64,000 nt of DNA from Prostheceraeus crozeri. Lineage: Eukaryota; Platyhelminthes; Polycladida; Euryleptidae. Each line of letters opens with the position of its first letter. Position 1 is the first letter of the stretch. The notes beneath the pieces are model-generated. The model saw nothing but the letters and a program-made list of their open reading frames with translations, ran no database searches and was not told the origin of the DNA. Positions 1 through 13,154 of this stretch are shown one piece after another. The stretch is from contig CAJQUW010006329.1 in NCBI GenBank assembly GCA_907163375.1, positions 1-64,000 on the forward strand, given 5' to 3'. The position numbers and the translations under genes are program-made.

Positions 1-2422
1 TTCCCTAATCATCATTATTCTTCAGTAATTGTACAGTTTTTAATTTGATGTGAAATCAACATGTTTGAGAACTTTAGTGGCAAGTATATCAGAAGGTACA
101 AATTGATGCACTTGTTTAATCTCTAGGAGTAGGCATATTCAAAATGTTAAAGCGGGCCTTTTCATTCCTTTGCTTAGGAATGAAGCTTTCTTGACATACG
201 TTAAACTAGGGCGAATCAGATACTGTTGGTAAGAAATCTGTTTATTTGCTCAAGCCACTATGACATGATGAGTTATGTCAGTGGTACTGGTAGGCAACCA
301 ATTTGTGGTAGTGATGACTCACAGATCAAGTTGATTACATCACAATTGGTTGTACTGTATCGGCCGTTAGATGAATCGAATACTTACAAACTTGTATTGT
401 GATGAGTCTGACACATTTGCTGCAATATTTTTTATTAAAGCCTTTAACAGAAGCTTAATACTCAAATGTTGATCAATTTAGAAAAGCTGTTTCTTCAACC
501 GAACTTTATATTTATCGTGATTTGAAAATGTCCAAAATAACTACGCTACGTTTATTTTATGATATTAGCTACATAAAAACAATGATTTTATATGGGTGTG
601 CGCTGAGGCCTACTCACCTGCTCGCACCGAAAATTTTCGAAGTCATGCTGAAGCAATTATTAGTAGGCCTATAGGTGAAATATAATTTGTTAAAATAAAG
701 ATAGCCTACATATTCGCTAGAGGAGCAACAGCGGGGTATTCACAGCGAAATAATAAAAATTCTGAGAGATTTTGCTGTCAAAAATAATTTGTCATGAACT
801 TGAATACCCAGTAAATTTCCGTAATGAAAAAATGCTATTCATGTCTATTACTTTCTTAGAGTATTGAAATTGAAATATTGCATTAGGAAGTTACTTTTGA
901 TCAGCCCTATATGTGTGCATTTTTGTCAACATCGTGAAGCAGTATGAGGCAATCAGTATTCAGTAGTCTATACCGCACTTTGAAATGCTTAATACCGATG
1001 TCAGATGAACATGTACGGTGGAATTAATTGATAATTATTCGCAACGTCTAGACAAAAACTTGAATGAACAGCACTCGAAATTTGATTGGCACAAGTGATC
1101 AAACCAAAAGTGAAACGTTTTGTGGTTTATTCTATATAGCTTCTATATACAAATCTCGGTTGAAGGCCTTTTGTGAATTGATGTAGCTTATGATGTTCCA
1201 ACCGATGAAATCAAAGCTGCGTCCCAAATGCTTTCATCTGCATCTGAATGTTTCGTGTTGCTTTCCTTTTTCTGTTGTGAATGTAATTTAACCATAGAAC
1301 CATAGAAACTAATATTTCAACCATAGAAATGGATCTTCATCTCATGTTTTTGTCTTTCAGATGTCTACGGTTAATTATGTAATTTTTCACTACTTCATAG
1401 TTTTAACATAGCTATTCAGTCCCTTCCATTCAATATTTCAATATTATTCTGTTGTTAATTGCGATATCAACTAAAACTGCTTATAAGAGCTGGCGAAAAA
1501 GTAATATCACAGCTGTCGCCACAAATCAACCATTGATTCCATACTTTGTTTCCAACCGAATCTTCTCGTTAATGCAGTCTGAAATATCACAAGCACATGG
1601 TAGCAGCACATGTAGCTGAAAATATTCCCATAAACGATCACCGTGCTATGAATCAAGATTTCATTGATCAGTAGACAATTAAAGACGAACAAAATTGCAG
1701 ATATGAGTTGTAGAATAGGAGAAGTATTTTTGACACCAACATTAGGAAATTTGCTACTGCCATGTACTCGGTGAAATTTCAAACTGCATTTATGCATGAC
1801 AAGGCAGCAAAGTAACAGAACTTAGAAATGATGTTACTTAGAACTTAGAATGGATGAAACTAGATCACAACGCGAGACAACATTTTCCTAATTTGATATA
1901 ACAGCCAAAATTACAGATTTTCCATAAATACACGATATCATTTCGACATGATATCGCCGAGACCTTGAGAAAAAGTTGATGCAAAATGCGCAAATGTTTT
2001 TGCATAAACACCTTCTCGAGATGCCAAGGTCACACATCGATGTGGCAACTCCGGAAGGGCCAATGAATGACTTACATATTGACATAAGGAATGATCCTCT
2101 CCGCACGTGCAATGTGGTTTACAATAATGATAGGTGTCGAGATGATATCCTATCATTTCTGAAGTACTTGAAGAGATTCCGACATCCAAACCTGAAAAAT
2201 CATCATTTTCAGAGAAAGGAAGAGTTTCGCATAAAACCGTACAATTTAAAATAAAGGAAGCGGCAACTTTTGTCATCAATTGATCTCATTGTCACCACTT
2301 TAATGGCGTCTGTCTGCACATCAGTGGCAACTTTTAAGAAAGATTGCAAAGTTATACATGCACTCATTTAACCTCAATATCCTCAAAGCCTCTGCAAGGC
2401 TCTTCCTCACATTTCTCTAAAC
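1..2422. other. Upstream DNA, no gene recognised
   Basis: This stretch precedes the first coding exon of the lectin-like gene. I see only short chance open frames on both strands. No TATA box close to the exon start and no clear 5' non-coding exon could be identified. The part at about 1885-2270 is less AT-rich than its surroundings and has short open frames on both strands without family resemblance, so it may be an old repeat. Confidence 0.5.
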
Positions 2423-2969
2423 ATGCTTTACACAAGCATCTTCTGCATTTCGGTTGTCATTGGGATATATGGAAAGGCAGTTGCATTTGGCATTGGTCCA
2501 CAGATTGTTGTCATAACGGGTTATCAAGCGTACGTTGCATCTGGTTCAAATTTGGCTCTCAGAAAAAGAACTTTTCAAAATCCAAGAGCAGCAAGCGGAC
2601 TTCATTCTGGACTTGCAGTTGATGGGAATAAGAGGACATGTATACGGATGAAGAGCGGAGCTTCAACCAAAGGTGTTTGGAGCGTTGATCTGGGAAATGA
2701 GTATTTCATTTCAGGGATTTACATTTTCTTTAATATTCGTCCACGCCGGCCCGAGTGCTCATCTTTGTTTTTGAGCTCAATCCGTGGTCTCAGAAGTTCC
2801 TCCGACGGATCCAGCTTTCAACATTTATGCCAATCGCTAGCACATGCGTCTAGAAATCTAAATTCTTATAGACTATACTGTGGCGGCAAGCCTGCGAGAT
2901 TTATCTCAATAAAAGGAAGAAAATCTGACATGAATATGTGCGAAGTGTACATATATGGAACCCCTGTTC
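2423..2969 (+). CDS. Exon 1 of a secreted fucolectin-like protein: signal peptide and first F5/8C-like domain
   Basis: The ATG at 2423 opens a 182-codon coding exon. Residues 2-17 are hydrophobic and followed by KAVAFG, a plausible signal peptide and cleavage region, so the product should be secreted. Residues 43-179 fit the eel-fucolectin/tachylectin-4 branch of galactose-binding-like domains: NLALRK at the start, AVDGN at residues 65-69, VWSVDLG at 85-91 and the closing CEVYIYG at 173-179. The exon ends in a consensus donor (C|GTGAGT at 2970) in phase 1, which matches the 2-base entry of the exon at 33275. The frame stays open past the donor for about 50 bases, so an unspliced short form is possible. 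The fold is visible; the sugar or other ligand is not. Confidence 0.75.
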
Positions 2970-5690
2970 GTGAGTATTACATTACAACTAATGTCATTTC
3001 ACTTGTGCATGCATATTAGAATACTATGTTTTATTCCAACATCATCAACTGAAATGACTGAACTCGTATTTTATGAATGTCTCAGGATTGGGTCAAATCC
3101 CTTGACTATCAAGAAAGAGGTCACATGATTCATCTCAGGGAGCCAACACACTGTTTATGACTGGGATAAATCAGTATGACACATGTATAATAATGATAAT
3201 ACCCAATACAAGTTTCTGTCCAAAGCTTCGGTCAAAACCCAAAAACCCAATCCCAAATTTAGATAAATGAATAAATAAATGAGAGATCAAGTAAACGAAG
3301 CACACTTTTTCATTTTGTGCTCACATAAAGATTCTTCTATAGACCAAAATTCTTTATTTACGATAATTACATCAAAGTATTGCTTCATCAAATAATATTT
3401 TTTTGATTTCTGCTACTAGTACCGAAGTGATTGTTCGATGGCTACGGCGAAAACTTGCAACTGAAACCAAGAAATTCAGAGACATCGACTATAGTTCGTA
3501 AAACAGAGGCCTGGTGATTATTAATGCCTTAATAGTCTATCCCTAGTGAGTGACATGCATATTGCTATAGTCCATTCTATTCCATGCCTTAATTGAGAAC
3601 GTGAAACAATCAGTGTCAATGTCGTTTTATTGCCTCCAAGAGAACTACAGCATATTTTCGTATAATAATAATGATAATAGCTGTAATGAAGTTATTACTT
3701 CGTATAATAATAATTGCCTAAGTACATGCATTGCTAAGGCTTTCCTTTGATTTAGCCGATACTGATATGCTGACTCATGGAATATTTTTGATTTAATTGT
3801 GATTGACTTGCTCATAGTTCATGACAAAACAATTTTTTCATTTATCATTCAGAAATATAAACAGACTTAACAAATAGTATAGCAGCGTATAGTAAGTGCA
3901 TGGTTGTTTAGAATACAAAATGGATAATGAATTCATTTTTAGATAAATGTCGGCTGTAGCTGACATTTTATGGATGCGAAGATAGCTTCGAAGATATAAA
4001 GTACATGTAAATGAAATGTATAAAAATTCATTTAAGCTTGCAACGAATACACCATGCACGAACTTTCAATGCGCGATGTTGTCAATCCTAAAGTGAAATG
4101 AAAAATAATAACCACAACTGTTTCATATTTGGAATATTCTGTGAAATGAGTGGAATTTTGAAAAAATCAGAACTTCATACCGGTGGCATCACGTGCTCCC
4201 AGACCTTAGGCCTTCACTCGGCATTGGAATACTATTTCTATACCAGACATTTTTTATGTTATAACATTAATTTTCATAAAAGCTGAATTTTAATAATAAT
4301 TTTCCGAACATTTTTTAAGGCCAAGTGAATGTGCACATAAGTGATTGCTCATGTCGCTTAACCACCTTACTCAAGGAGGTGAGATTACTGTATCCCCTCT
4401 GTCCAGACCACATTTTCTCGAGAAAAAATGAAGCAAGGCCAACAGTTTCTTGCGTTTCTCACGGCCGGTCAACCGCTCACATGTTTGAAATTTTGATGCA
4501 TTAAAATGTCTTGTGTATTTCTTATTTATTTCTTTCTCTGTGAGTACTTTTAATTCTTATAGCAGGTGTTGGCCTACCTTGCGTGACAACTGTCATCTTT
4601 TCAGTATATTCACTTCGGACGAAAGGCGTGGTTATGATCTCATCTGCAATACTAAACATAGCGTCAGATCAATCACGTAAAAACAAATTATAGAATTCTG
4701 CCGAATCTGGGTTTTCGAGTCAGATGCATTACTCTGCATTAATTGGAGAACGCTCATCATCTGATCACAGTCTTGTCTGAACGTCAGCCATGTGCTACTG
4801 TTGACGTTGTGACCTCTCTGACATTAAGCGAATCCGGGAACAATTGGGTTGCGCCTCGCAATTGGGTACTATATTTAGGTACCGCGCCTCGATCAAGAAT
4901 TGCGTAGAATGTCATTGCAAAAATTGGAGAAGGCAAAGCATTATGTCTATCGGGACAGCCAATATTGGCGATGGCGCGTGCGCTTACTGCCTCACACGCA
5001 TACAACTCTCTTTCGCTCTGTCTGAACATCAATGCTCCGTCTGAACACACGACTAGCTTGTGTGTCTAATTGTTCGAAGAAAACAGCTGCGATTCGAGCA
5101 CGTGCTGCAAGCCTGCTCATTCTTGAGGATGAGTCTGATTTTGAGACGGAAAGCTGTACACAGGTATCACGAGAAGCTATCGAATTTATATGAATGGTGA
5201 CACTATTCATTTTTATAATTGTTGGAAAATTATTTTCGAGGATGCGCCGAAGGCCTCGCAGGTACGGAGAAGACACCACTGCTTCATACCCTTATCATTT
5301 AGTTCTCCAAAGATACAAATCAAAATATTCATTTTGACATAACTTGATTTCTATGCATGCAGCATTAATCGAAAACCCAAGTTTTGCATCATTTGCCCAA
5401 AGTCGACCCAAAACCGAAGGTCCAACTCTGCCATAGGTGTTGAATAAAGTGAATTAAGCAAAGTTAATGAGGTTATCGAAATTAAGATTACTCTAGTGGG
5501 AACTTCTTATTGTCATTTCAATATGAAAATTACAAATTTTCATTCAATAATTCTCTTTTGTTTAGAAGATATAGGGTGGTACATGCATAAACCACTTGTC
5601 CTTAAGGGTAAAGTTACGCTAAAGATTGGTCCAAACTCCACATGAAGGTTGTAGCAGCACTTCCTCGACGAGTTCATGCAGAAGTACTTC
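2970..5690. other. Start of intron 1, no gene recognised
   Basis: AT-rich intronic DNA. All open frames are short and unlike any family I know. The block at about 4780-5280 is less AT-rich and has overlapping open frames on both strands, which may mark an old transposon, but no domain is legible. Confidence 0.5.
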
Positions 5691-5951
5691 TCACATGTAG
5701 AGCAGGTACGTTGCTCCTACTGTCGTTCTCTTTCCCTGAGCACAAGTAGCAGCGGCGCCGTTTGATATTGAAAACAGGTGACTGCTTGCCGGGAACGACG
5801 TAGTGATTTTAGTTCTTCCTTCCTTGATGCATTCTTTCAGCTGGTCCGTCAGGTCAACACCACCCATTATCGAATTGTAGAATGACACGTGCAATATATG
5901 AGATGTCGTTAGGTATTTTTCCATATTACTTGTAGGCCTACACATGTTCAT
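5691..5951 (-). pseudogene. piggyBac transposase fragment
   Basis: On the - strand the frame contains FYNSIMGGVDLTDQL (about 5835-5890), which matches the late part of piggyBac transposases, where YN..MGGVD..DQ precedes an Arg/Lys-rich stretch; here it is followed by EGRTK. Only this part of a roughly 600-residue protein is present. The rest of the frame no longer resembles the family, no terminal repeats or TTAA sites could be tied to it, and the fragment is certainly dead. The call rests on one motif. Confidence 0.6.
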
Positions 5952-7234
5952 GTATCATACATTGAAAAAAATAGCCTACTGCATGAACAAGTAACAAAGT
6001 AGCAACAATTTTAGTACTTAATTTGTTATCGGCCTATAACTGATAAGGGGAGTTTTGATTACTTTTGTATGACTTTCTCAGAAAGATGATCTCCCGTCAC
6101 CTGGTCAACTATATCGCTATTACCTCTTTAAAGTATGAAGGTGGCTGTTCAAATAAAGGTTAGGCAGACTTAGGTTGGGTTTGGCCTTCAAGCTTTCCCC
6201 AAACTTGGGCAAGCAGTCCAATTCCCAAACACAGGGTTGGAAAACTTCGGTTTCGACAGTAGAGATTTACAAATCTGCGCCTTACTTACCTGTCAGGTCT
6301 TTCGCTACAGATATTCCCACTCCTGCGAATACCAAGCGAAGAGCAGATTGCGCTTGTTATGATGTACATGTATTAATCTAGCCGCTGAGATCACGTGTAT
6401 CCTCTATGTATATCAGAGCCTTCGTACATGGTTTTCAACATCAATGAGAGCTCGGAAATTCTTTCAATGCTTCATTCTTACTCCTTTGGTTTTCGACCTG
6501 ATGATCCCTTATTAACGGTGCATGACTGTATCCACGTAAAGGCCTTCGTATTTTAATAGGCTCTAATATGTAAAGACAGAAACGGGACAGTTTCATTAAT
6601 ATCTCTTACTCAGTCCGTTGTTCTCTCAAATCACATGGTGCCACCAGTGAGTATTTATTAATGCTTTCCTGGCCCGTTGATTTCAAGGCGTGCATGTGTC
6701 AGAGTAGCTGATAATAGATTATTCCAAGGGAATATTGCCGCATCTATAGAATTGAAAGAAGTAAAAAGCAACTTTTTTGTCAGACTCATGACGCCTAGCG
6801 ATTTTCTGAAGTGCATACACCAAGAGACTCGGTAAAATATCATCAGGAAAGGAGAAAATAAAATGATCATTCATCAGTGTCATATTCAATCCCTAAGGCA
6901 GTCCCATTCCCTCTTCAGACATGATTCGCTCAACCATGATATATTTCGATATGTCATTATAAATTTACGAAATATATTCGTTAAAGCTCCGCTAGACTTT
7001 CAATGTGCAATTTATACCACATTTTATTAAAACCGATGTCGCACTAGCACATGTGACCTGATAATTTGTTAAGAAACGACAATACAACGCATGCTAATAT
7101 AATGAACTACAGAATTAAATATTTTGTTTATTTGCTTCGTTTTGCTAGAAGTGTGATTAATACGAAATTGACGGCACATCGAGGAACCTATTAAGTGGGG
7201 AAAAAGGAATTCCTTATACCTTACAGAGATAGGA
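5952..7234. other. Intron 1, no gene recognised
   Basis: Only short chance open frames. No terminal repeats or family motifs seen. Confidence 0.5.
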
Positions 7235-7646
7235 AAAAGTCGTGCGTCGCTTGCGGATTAATGTGAGTTCCAGCAAAGTGCTTCGATTCCCAAAATTCTT
7301 TCAGATTTTCCATCTAGTTTCTTCAAGAGGCTTGTTGTTGCGTCTCAGGATCCGTTGCCTCTTCGTATATACCTGGTTTAGGTTAGCGCATTCGGACTAC
7401 CTTGTTGGGATGCAAGGTTTTCGAAAGTCACGTTGGATGCACTCTTTAGCAACTGATTTCAGGAAGCGAGTAAGCACTGGTGGTTCTTGTTAAGTGATTC
7501 CTTCGTCGGGTGAGGAAGTTCATCAACGGCCACTTCCAGACTTTCTGTGAAATGGCCCCAATCATCCATTCGAAGTTTCCACCGACGGACAGGAGCCGAG
7601 CTGGTAAAATAGACCAAAGGAGTAGTCATGATAAGAGATGGTCTGT
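7235..7646 (-). pseudogene. LINE fragment, part following the endonuclease
   Basis: Read on the - strand from 7646 downward, the frame begins PSLIMTTPLV and continues with RRWKLRMDDWGHFTE (about 7560-7610) and a decayed LLKKLDG stretch. This is the spacer that follows the apurinic-like endonuclease in many EEP-bearing LINEs (HRPSL...RW.FRKADW..F). It is the direct continuation of the endonuclease piece at 30540-30040; the two were separated by the Polinton insertion. GTCTGT at 7641-7646 is the left target-site duplication of that insertion. Several stops are present, and the RT domain that should follow is absent, so this LINE was already decaying or truncated. Confidence 0.65.
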
Positions 7647-7778
7647 AGCAGTAATCCCATCCCAGACGGAAGGACAAATGTGCAGACCCCCTCCCCTCCC
7701 TGGTGAGAGGGAGTTGGCCAAGGATGTGTTGGTGGTGATCGGACCGATAGGAGGAAACCGACCCCTCCCCCCTCCCCT
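7647..7778. repeat. Polinton left terminal repeat, outer 132 bp
   Basis: Inverted copy of 29907-30039. It runs from AGCAGTAATCCC through a C-rich tract and stops exactly where the CCCGAGTGACTC element begins. Its inner continuation is at 16687-17583. Confidence 0.85.
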
Positions 7779-8470
7779 CCCGAGTGACTCTTTTCTATGG
7801 GTTTTTAAGGGAATATATGGGATTGTAAGGGATCCCATACAATCCCATTCACGATGCAAATAGGATCATATGGGTTTCTTGGTGTTTATATGGAATCCCT
7901 TGAATCCCATTCACCTGAATCCTCTAGAATCCCATACAAGTGAATCCCCTAGAATCCACGAATCTCATCAAAGGATTCCTTGTGTAGAGTATGAAAAGGA
8001 TTAATCGATATTAATTCTAGTCAATCAAAATCAAACCGGTCTCATAGATCTTTATTGATGACTTGCAGGGTTTTGATTACATACATCGATTTGGATCATT
8101 AACAGTGTGGGCAAATCGCAAACATATACAGTTTATAATTGACTACACTGTGAAAATAGACGCAATGAACTCTACACCTGCACGTATACATGGAGTGACT
8201 TTAAAATGTAATGATGTAATTTACTATCCTTTGGTGCATGTAACCCACTGATTCGAATCCTATTTATCTGGCAAGAATCCTATATGCTTCCTACCATAAC
8301 CTGTGAAACCCACCATTTCCTAGTAAAATCCTGGCAGGTTTTCCATAAACATCAGTAATAGCTCTATTCTTGTTAGGATCCCAATAGGAAACACCAGAGA
8401 AAAATAATTGACCAGAACCTCCCAGGATCCTAATAGGAAACATCAGAGAAATAGATTTCTCACGCTTTGA
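7779..8470. repeat. Left end and subterminal array of the 8.9-kb element
   Basis: The 12-bp end is followed by a dense array of variants of TATGGGATT and its inverse AATCCCATA (7795-7995), then sparser AATCC-type words. A direct repeat of about 30 bp around AGGATCC.AATAGGAAACA occurs at 8374 and 8430. Such subterminal words are often transposase binding sites in DNA transposons; here that role is an inference. Confidence 0.6.
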
Positions 8471-9279
8471 TCTATCGTCAGTGATGACGCGATGATTCAC
8501 TCACAAGGCTTCAACCGACCTCGCTTTCGCCAGACGACGGATATCTATGATTCAAATTTTTCAAACGATTGAAAAACGTTATTATTTTGAATACAATCAA
8601 CCGACATCGTCATTCATTTGTTGGTGAACTTCGAAGACGGTGAGTTAGCGTTCAGTGGAAGTGTGAATGATGCAGAAAAATTGTATTTCAAGTTCGTTCA
8701 TAGGACCAAAATGTCTGTTGTCTTTAGCTGCTAGCCGGTTCTTGGGGGTAGGAACCGTCGCCACACCTCTCTAGGAGTGGCTGGCATATTCACCAAAGAG
8801 AGCTGTTCATAAAAAGCGGACCATCTAAATTGCGACTAAGTTCAATCGATTATCATGCCTTCCAATCTTGTCACACATGAGCGCGTCATGCATCATTCGA
8901 AAGCTCACATTCTCAGCTTTCAAATAAGCTATCATAAACTCGTATCCGTTATTGTGTCGTTTGTACAGTATTCAAGACGTAAATATCACTCAATTTACAA
9001 ATCATAATTTTTCAATAAGAAAATACATGTATGTGAGTGTGATTATTAATGTATCAGACACGGCCAATTTGTCATTAAAGGTTTTCGTGTTTGGTCTCTC
9101 TAGAATCCTTACGATGCAATAAGTAACAATAATGTATGTGTTATTCAAATCAGTTCAAAAGTTCTTTTTCAAACTTCATTCAACATTTTTCTCATGACAG
9201 CTTAAGTACGCGAATACCGTTGAAAGGTCAACATTGTTGACTCCAGGGATGGAAACCGGCCGCCGGACCGGATCGGCCT

Positions 9280-10700
9280 GTGTTTCAGACCGGCACAGGC
9301 CGGCTTTTACATTTTTATAGAATCAGCAAATTTATCACCAAGCAAGAGATTTCTTTTTTTAAAGGAGCATCTTTTGATCGCTCAATTAAGTCAATTTCAC
9401 TTTACGTTCTCTACTTTTTCTTTTTGTCTAAGAAATGGATTTCTCGTAAACTTTTTCTTGTAAAAAGTTTTTTTATATTCAAGTTCTTATGAATGAATTA
9501 GGTTTCAATCCAGGCGATCCTTTGCCGAACGGTAATAATACATATTCTCTAGTGAATGATAATATTGATGATATCATCAAGCATCACTCTGATTACATTG
9601 CTAAGCATTTTAGCATTAACTGCACTGACAAAAATCGTAAATTTACAAAAATGTTCTGGTTGCCTAAGCTGCACAAGAATCCATGCAAATTTCGTTTTAT
9701 AGCTGGTGCTAAAAGTTGTAGCACGAAACAACTATATGTCGTCATTAACAAGGGACGATATCCGTCAGCATTTTAAGAATTATTGTAACGCGATCCGCAA
9801 TAATAGCGGAATTAATTGCTTTTGGAGTGTCCTTTCAAGCATAGAATTCCTCAAAAAGATAGAAAATAAAAATATTTTTGATCTGCAGGTGTTTGTAATT
9901 CTACACTATGTACTAATTTGAAGCAAATAGAAGTTAGCAATCATATTTTTGCTTTGTTAGACATAATTTTCAGTAAGAAATTTATATGTGACAAAAGTTT
10001 TCTTTCAAACTTTAGATATAGTGGTTATTACAGTTTTACGAAACAGTCGTTCAAAGCTGCTATCAAGTTTATTATAGAAGAGGTTTATATCACTTTTGGA
10101 GGATTTGTCTTTAGACAGTGTAAGGGAATCCCTATGGGTGGCAATTGACGTAGCCCTCTTCTTGTTTCACTGCGAGTACAAATTTATGACTAATTTAATT
10201 CGCGGTGATAAAATTGAACTTGTAAGGCTCCGCTCGAATACTTATAAGTATATTGATGATCTTTGTATTGTAAACTACAAATTCTTCGATAAGTTATTGC
10301 CCCAGATTTACCCCATTGACATGGAAGCCAACCGATGTGGTAATAACAATAAAATTGTTACTTAGACGTTAAAATTAACGTGTGTGATTCTGGTGTGACC
10401 ACTTCGGTATACCACAAAATTGACGATTTTGATTTTAACGTAACTCCTCTTACTTTTCCCGAAAGTGCCATGCCTCACAAGATAGGCATCAAATCTGCAG
10501 CCAGGTACGCTCGTATCTGCTCACAACTCAAAGACTTTGAGGAGAAAACGTCAAAGACGTTTACTTTGCTCGTTAATAGACGTTATGATAAAAGTGAACT
10601 TCACTTGAACGCGGAGAAGGCTTTTCACAAGCACCACCATCTTTTAAGTAAATTTGGTTTAATTTCTTCTTGTCAATTTTTTAACTCTTGTTTTTCATAA
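9280..10700 (+). pseudogene. Penelope-like reverse transcriptase relic
   Basis: Open stretches in changing frames carry, in order, MFWLPKLHKNPCKFRFIAGA (about 9648-9706), INCFWSVLSS (about 9810-9840), FRQCKGIPMGGN (about 10110-10146), KYIDDL with the YIDD catalytic box at 10249-10260, and a C-terminal block GIKSAARYARICSQL (about 10480-10530). This order (KLHK, NCFW, GIPMG, Y.DD, then a late R.AR.C) is that of Penelope-like RTs, not LINEs. At least four frameshifts split it. The frame ends at 10700 without a GIY-YIG nuclease, so this is either an endonuclease-lacking lineage or a 3'-shortened copy. A GC-rich island of GGCCGG words at 9250-9305 lies just upstream and may be part of its 5' region. 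Confidence 0.75.
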
Positions 10701-10858
10701 ACTGGTGTTGATTTCCGCATCTTTGATTTGAATTTATTTGAATTTTAGGTTGATATAATTTTACTTCTTACCGGATATTCCGTAAATATTCATCTTACTT
10801 AATGCTTTCTTTTTGATAACAATCTAGTTAACTGTTGGCCAGAGGCTGCAGGGCCCAG

Positions 10859-10916
10859 CTAGGATGAGTCTGAACGCTACAAAAGGTATAGGCCGAAAGC
10901 GTGAATCTTATCCTGG
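10859..10916 (+). other. Compound hairpin just 3' of the Penelope-like relic
   Basis: A 10-bp outer stem (10859-10868 with 10907-10916, two G-U pairs) encloses an internal loop (10869-10873 and 10903-10906), a 5-bp inner stem ACGCT/AGCGT (10874-10878 with 10898-10902) and a 19-nt apical loop. Its position 160 bp after the RT frame suggests a structured element RNA. It does not fit a hammerhead core. Confidence 0.45.
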
Positions 10917-10919
10917 TCC

Positions 10920-13050
10920 TTTTGCTGACGACCTCGTATGCCAATCTTAATCTTTCTCAACTTAACATGTTTATTACCGCTCGGAGTAAACGTTAACTAG
11001 TACTCTTAAACTACAATTACAATTTTAATTACTATCTCTCTCTCTTACATTCTTTATTCAATTAGCTGAGAAAATTTGCTTAGGATTGTACTTCCATTCC
11101 TTAGAGTAAGTCTTATTCTCTCTCTCTTACATTCTTTGTTTTATCTGCCGTTTATCTCAGAATTATCATACACATGTCTAGAATAGTTATTCCTAGCCTC
11201 TGATTTGTTGAGTCAGACTCACCCATCATTGTAGCGTTTACGTAACTTTCGTAGTCTGTAGGTTATTGCCAATGTCGTTCAGAGGTTAGTGATAGGGATA
11301 ACTTCGCATTTTGGATTTGTGACATGTTTTCTTCCAGACTGCACACTTCAGGTTCCTGACCGTAACATTCAATAGATTCTTGCTTGATTTTGAGTCATAG
11401 GACTTCAAGTGAATTTACAGGTCAGTTGCCTTTGTGTAGTAATACAATTTCTTTAATTGTAATTTAAACAATTTTTACGTAGTGTTTAATGCTCATCGAT
11501 TGACAATTGAATCGTAGATAATCCTTGTCTAAGATTAATAGAAGCTTTTCAGAAAAATTGTAATACTTGGATGTTCGAGATTGCTTTGCAATTATCGTTA
11601 TAGCAAATTTGGCTAACCGCACCGTATAGGCTACTTATCATATCAATTTTTCGGATAATCAATAATCAGGCTTAGATTTGTTCTCTATTCCTATCAGTGA
11701 AACGCATTCGTACAATTATTTCTATACCTTCTCATCACAGTAACGCGCTTTCTATGTTAAGCCAATAAGTGAAAATGCTATTCCGCGCACACGATTTGCC
11801 CATAGGCCCAAGGCGTAAATAATCTAGGATTTTGTAGGCCTACTTTGATTTTGAATAATTTTGTAAGGTTGAAAATCAGCCTCATCAGCATTTCAGTGAC
11901 TTGCTGCTGGTGAGAAACTGGTCTGATTTATCTGTTTCGTCGCATCCTTCATATCGTCGTTAAATACCGTCGACCCTCCGCATCTTTGATCTCACTAGTA
12001 ATTTCTTGCATTCGACTTATGAACTATTATCGTAAATATCATATTTAATTTTCTACATACATTGCAACGTAAATCAACCATATAGAAATAATTTGGAACG
12101 TTTGGTCCCATAGAAACCCTCAAACATACTCTAAAAACTCAAATCGATTTGATCATGTTGTAAATAGATTGCCAATAATGTGTAATTTATAATCAGGATA
12201 TCTTCACTACCAGTGATGTATTTATTTTCAAATATCCTGGTTTGTTGATATCTGAGATATCTCAGTTGAATATATTATACGCTGTATAATGTATAAGACA
12301 ATGTATGCATGCATTTTGAATGCAATAATCGCAAAGTGAATGATATAGCAAGCAATGTATTACTTTGTTAAATAATTTTTAGAAATTTATATCAGTGCAA
12401 GTCTATGTTGCAGTGACACTGCTGCAGTGTGCAATACTTTTCGGAGTACATGTGCAATTATTGGTAAAATTATTGGACGCCTAGATATCGGAATATAAAC
12501 ACATTGAGATTAACACTTCAAAGAGGACACTATTGTAGTATATCTTTGAATGACAAGCAAATATTTAATGATATTTGTGAACATACTTAACTTTTTCTAG
12601 TCTAGGCTATATGCAATTACAAGATAACTACGGTAACATTGTAAACAATTTGCACACCGGTATGGTATGTTGTATAACCCACTTATTTTTCTAAGCTTCA
12701 CGTTGAAAGAGTGTCAGATGAAAATTTGGCGAATATAATTACAAGTTATTTATGTTAACTTTATCATTTTTTCAATTATTAATTAATCTGTTTAATATAT
12801 TTAAAAGTCAAGTGCAATATTTGTCAAATCAAACCGCTACATCAGCGATTGAGCAAGTAGGTGTATTTTATATCTTCCATGTACATGTATATATCATATA
12901 TAAGCCATTTTTGGTGATTTTTTCTGTCACACTTGCATGTTATTTGAGTAAAGGTTCTGTATTAGAACATTGCTGAAAAGTACGTTTTATAATCACGGTT
13001 ATGTCACACTTAAAGCTATCTTAGATGATACCATGATAGAATACTGATGT
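10920..13050. other. Interior of the 8.9-kb element, no gene recognised
   Basis: AT-rich DNA with a pyrimidine-rich CTCTCTCTTACATTCTTT repeat (about 11034 and 11119) and no open frame of note. It may include untranslated parts of the Penelope-like relic. Confidence 0.5.
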
Positions 13051-13056
13051 ACCGTA

Positions 13057-13154
13057 GGATGGCTATGCGTGGACAATGAATATTTTGACTACGAGAATTG
13101 TATCTATTGATCCCGAAGCGAAGCTGAGGGATTTTTATACGCATAGCCATCGTA
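13057..13154. repeat. Small inverted repeat with ATGGCTATGCGT arms
   Basis: ATGGCTATGCGT at about 13060 pairs with ACGCATAGCCAT at about 13137-13151, and the loop holds a nested ATCCCGAAGCGAAGCTGAGG-type palindrome. It looks like a small foldback insertion rather than a gene. Confidence 0.45.

Noticed and set aside
1938-2279. Overlapping open frames on both strands upstream of exon 1
   Set aside because: No domain resemblance in any frame and no splice phase linking them to exon 1; more likely an old repeat.
8251-8275. GATTCGAATCC resembling a tRNA or SINE B box
   Set aside because: No A box at a suitable distance, no cloverleaf, and the word belongs to the AATCC-rich array of the 8.9-kb element.
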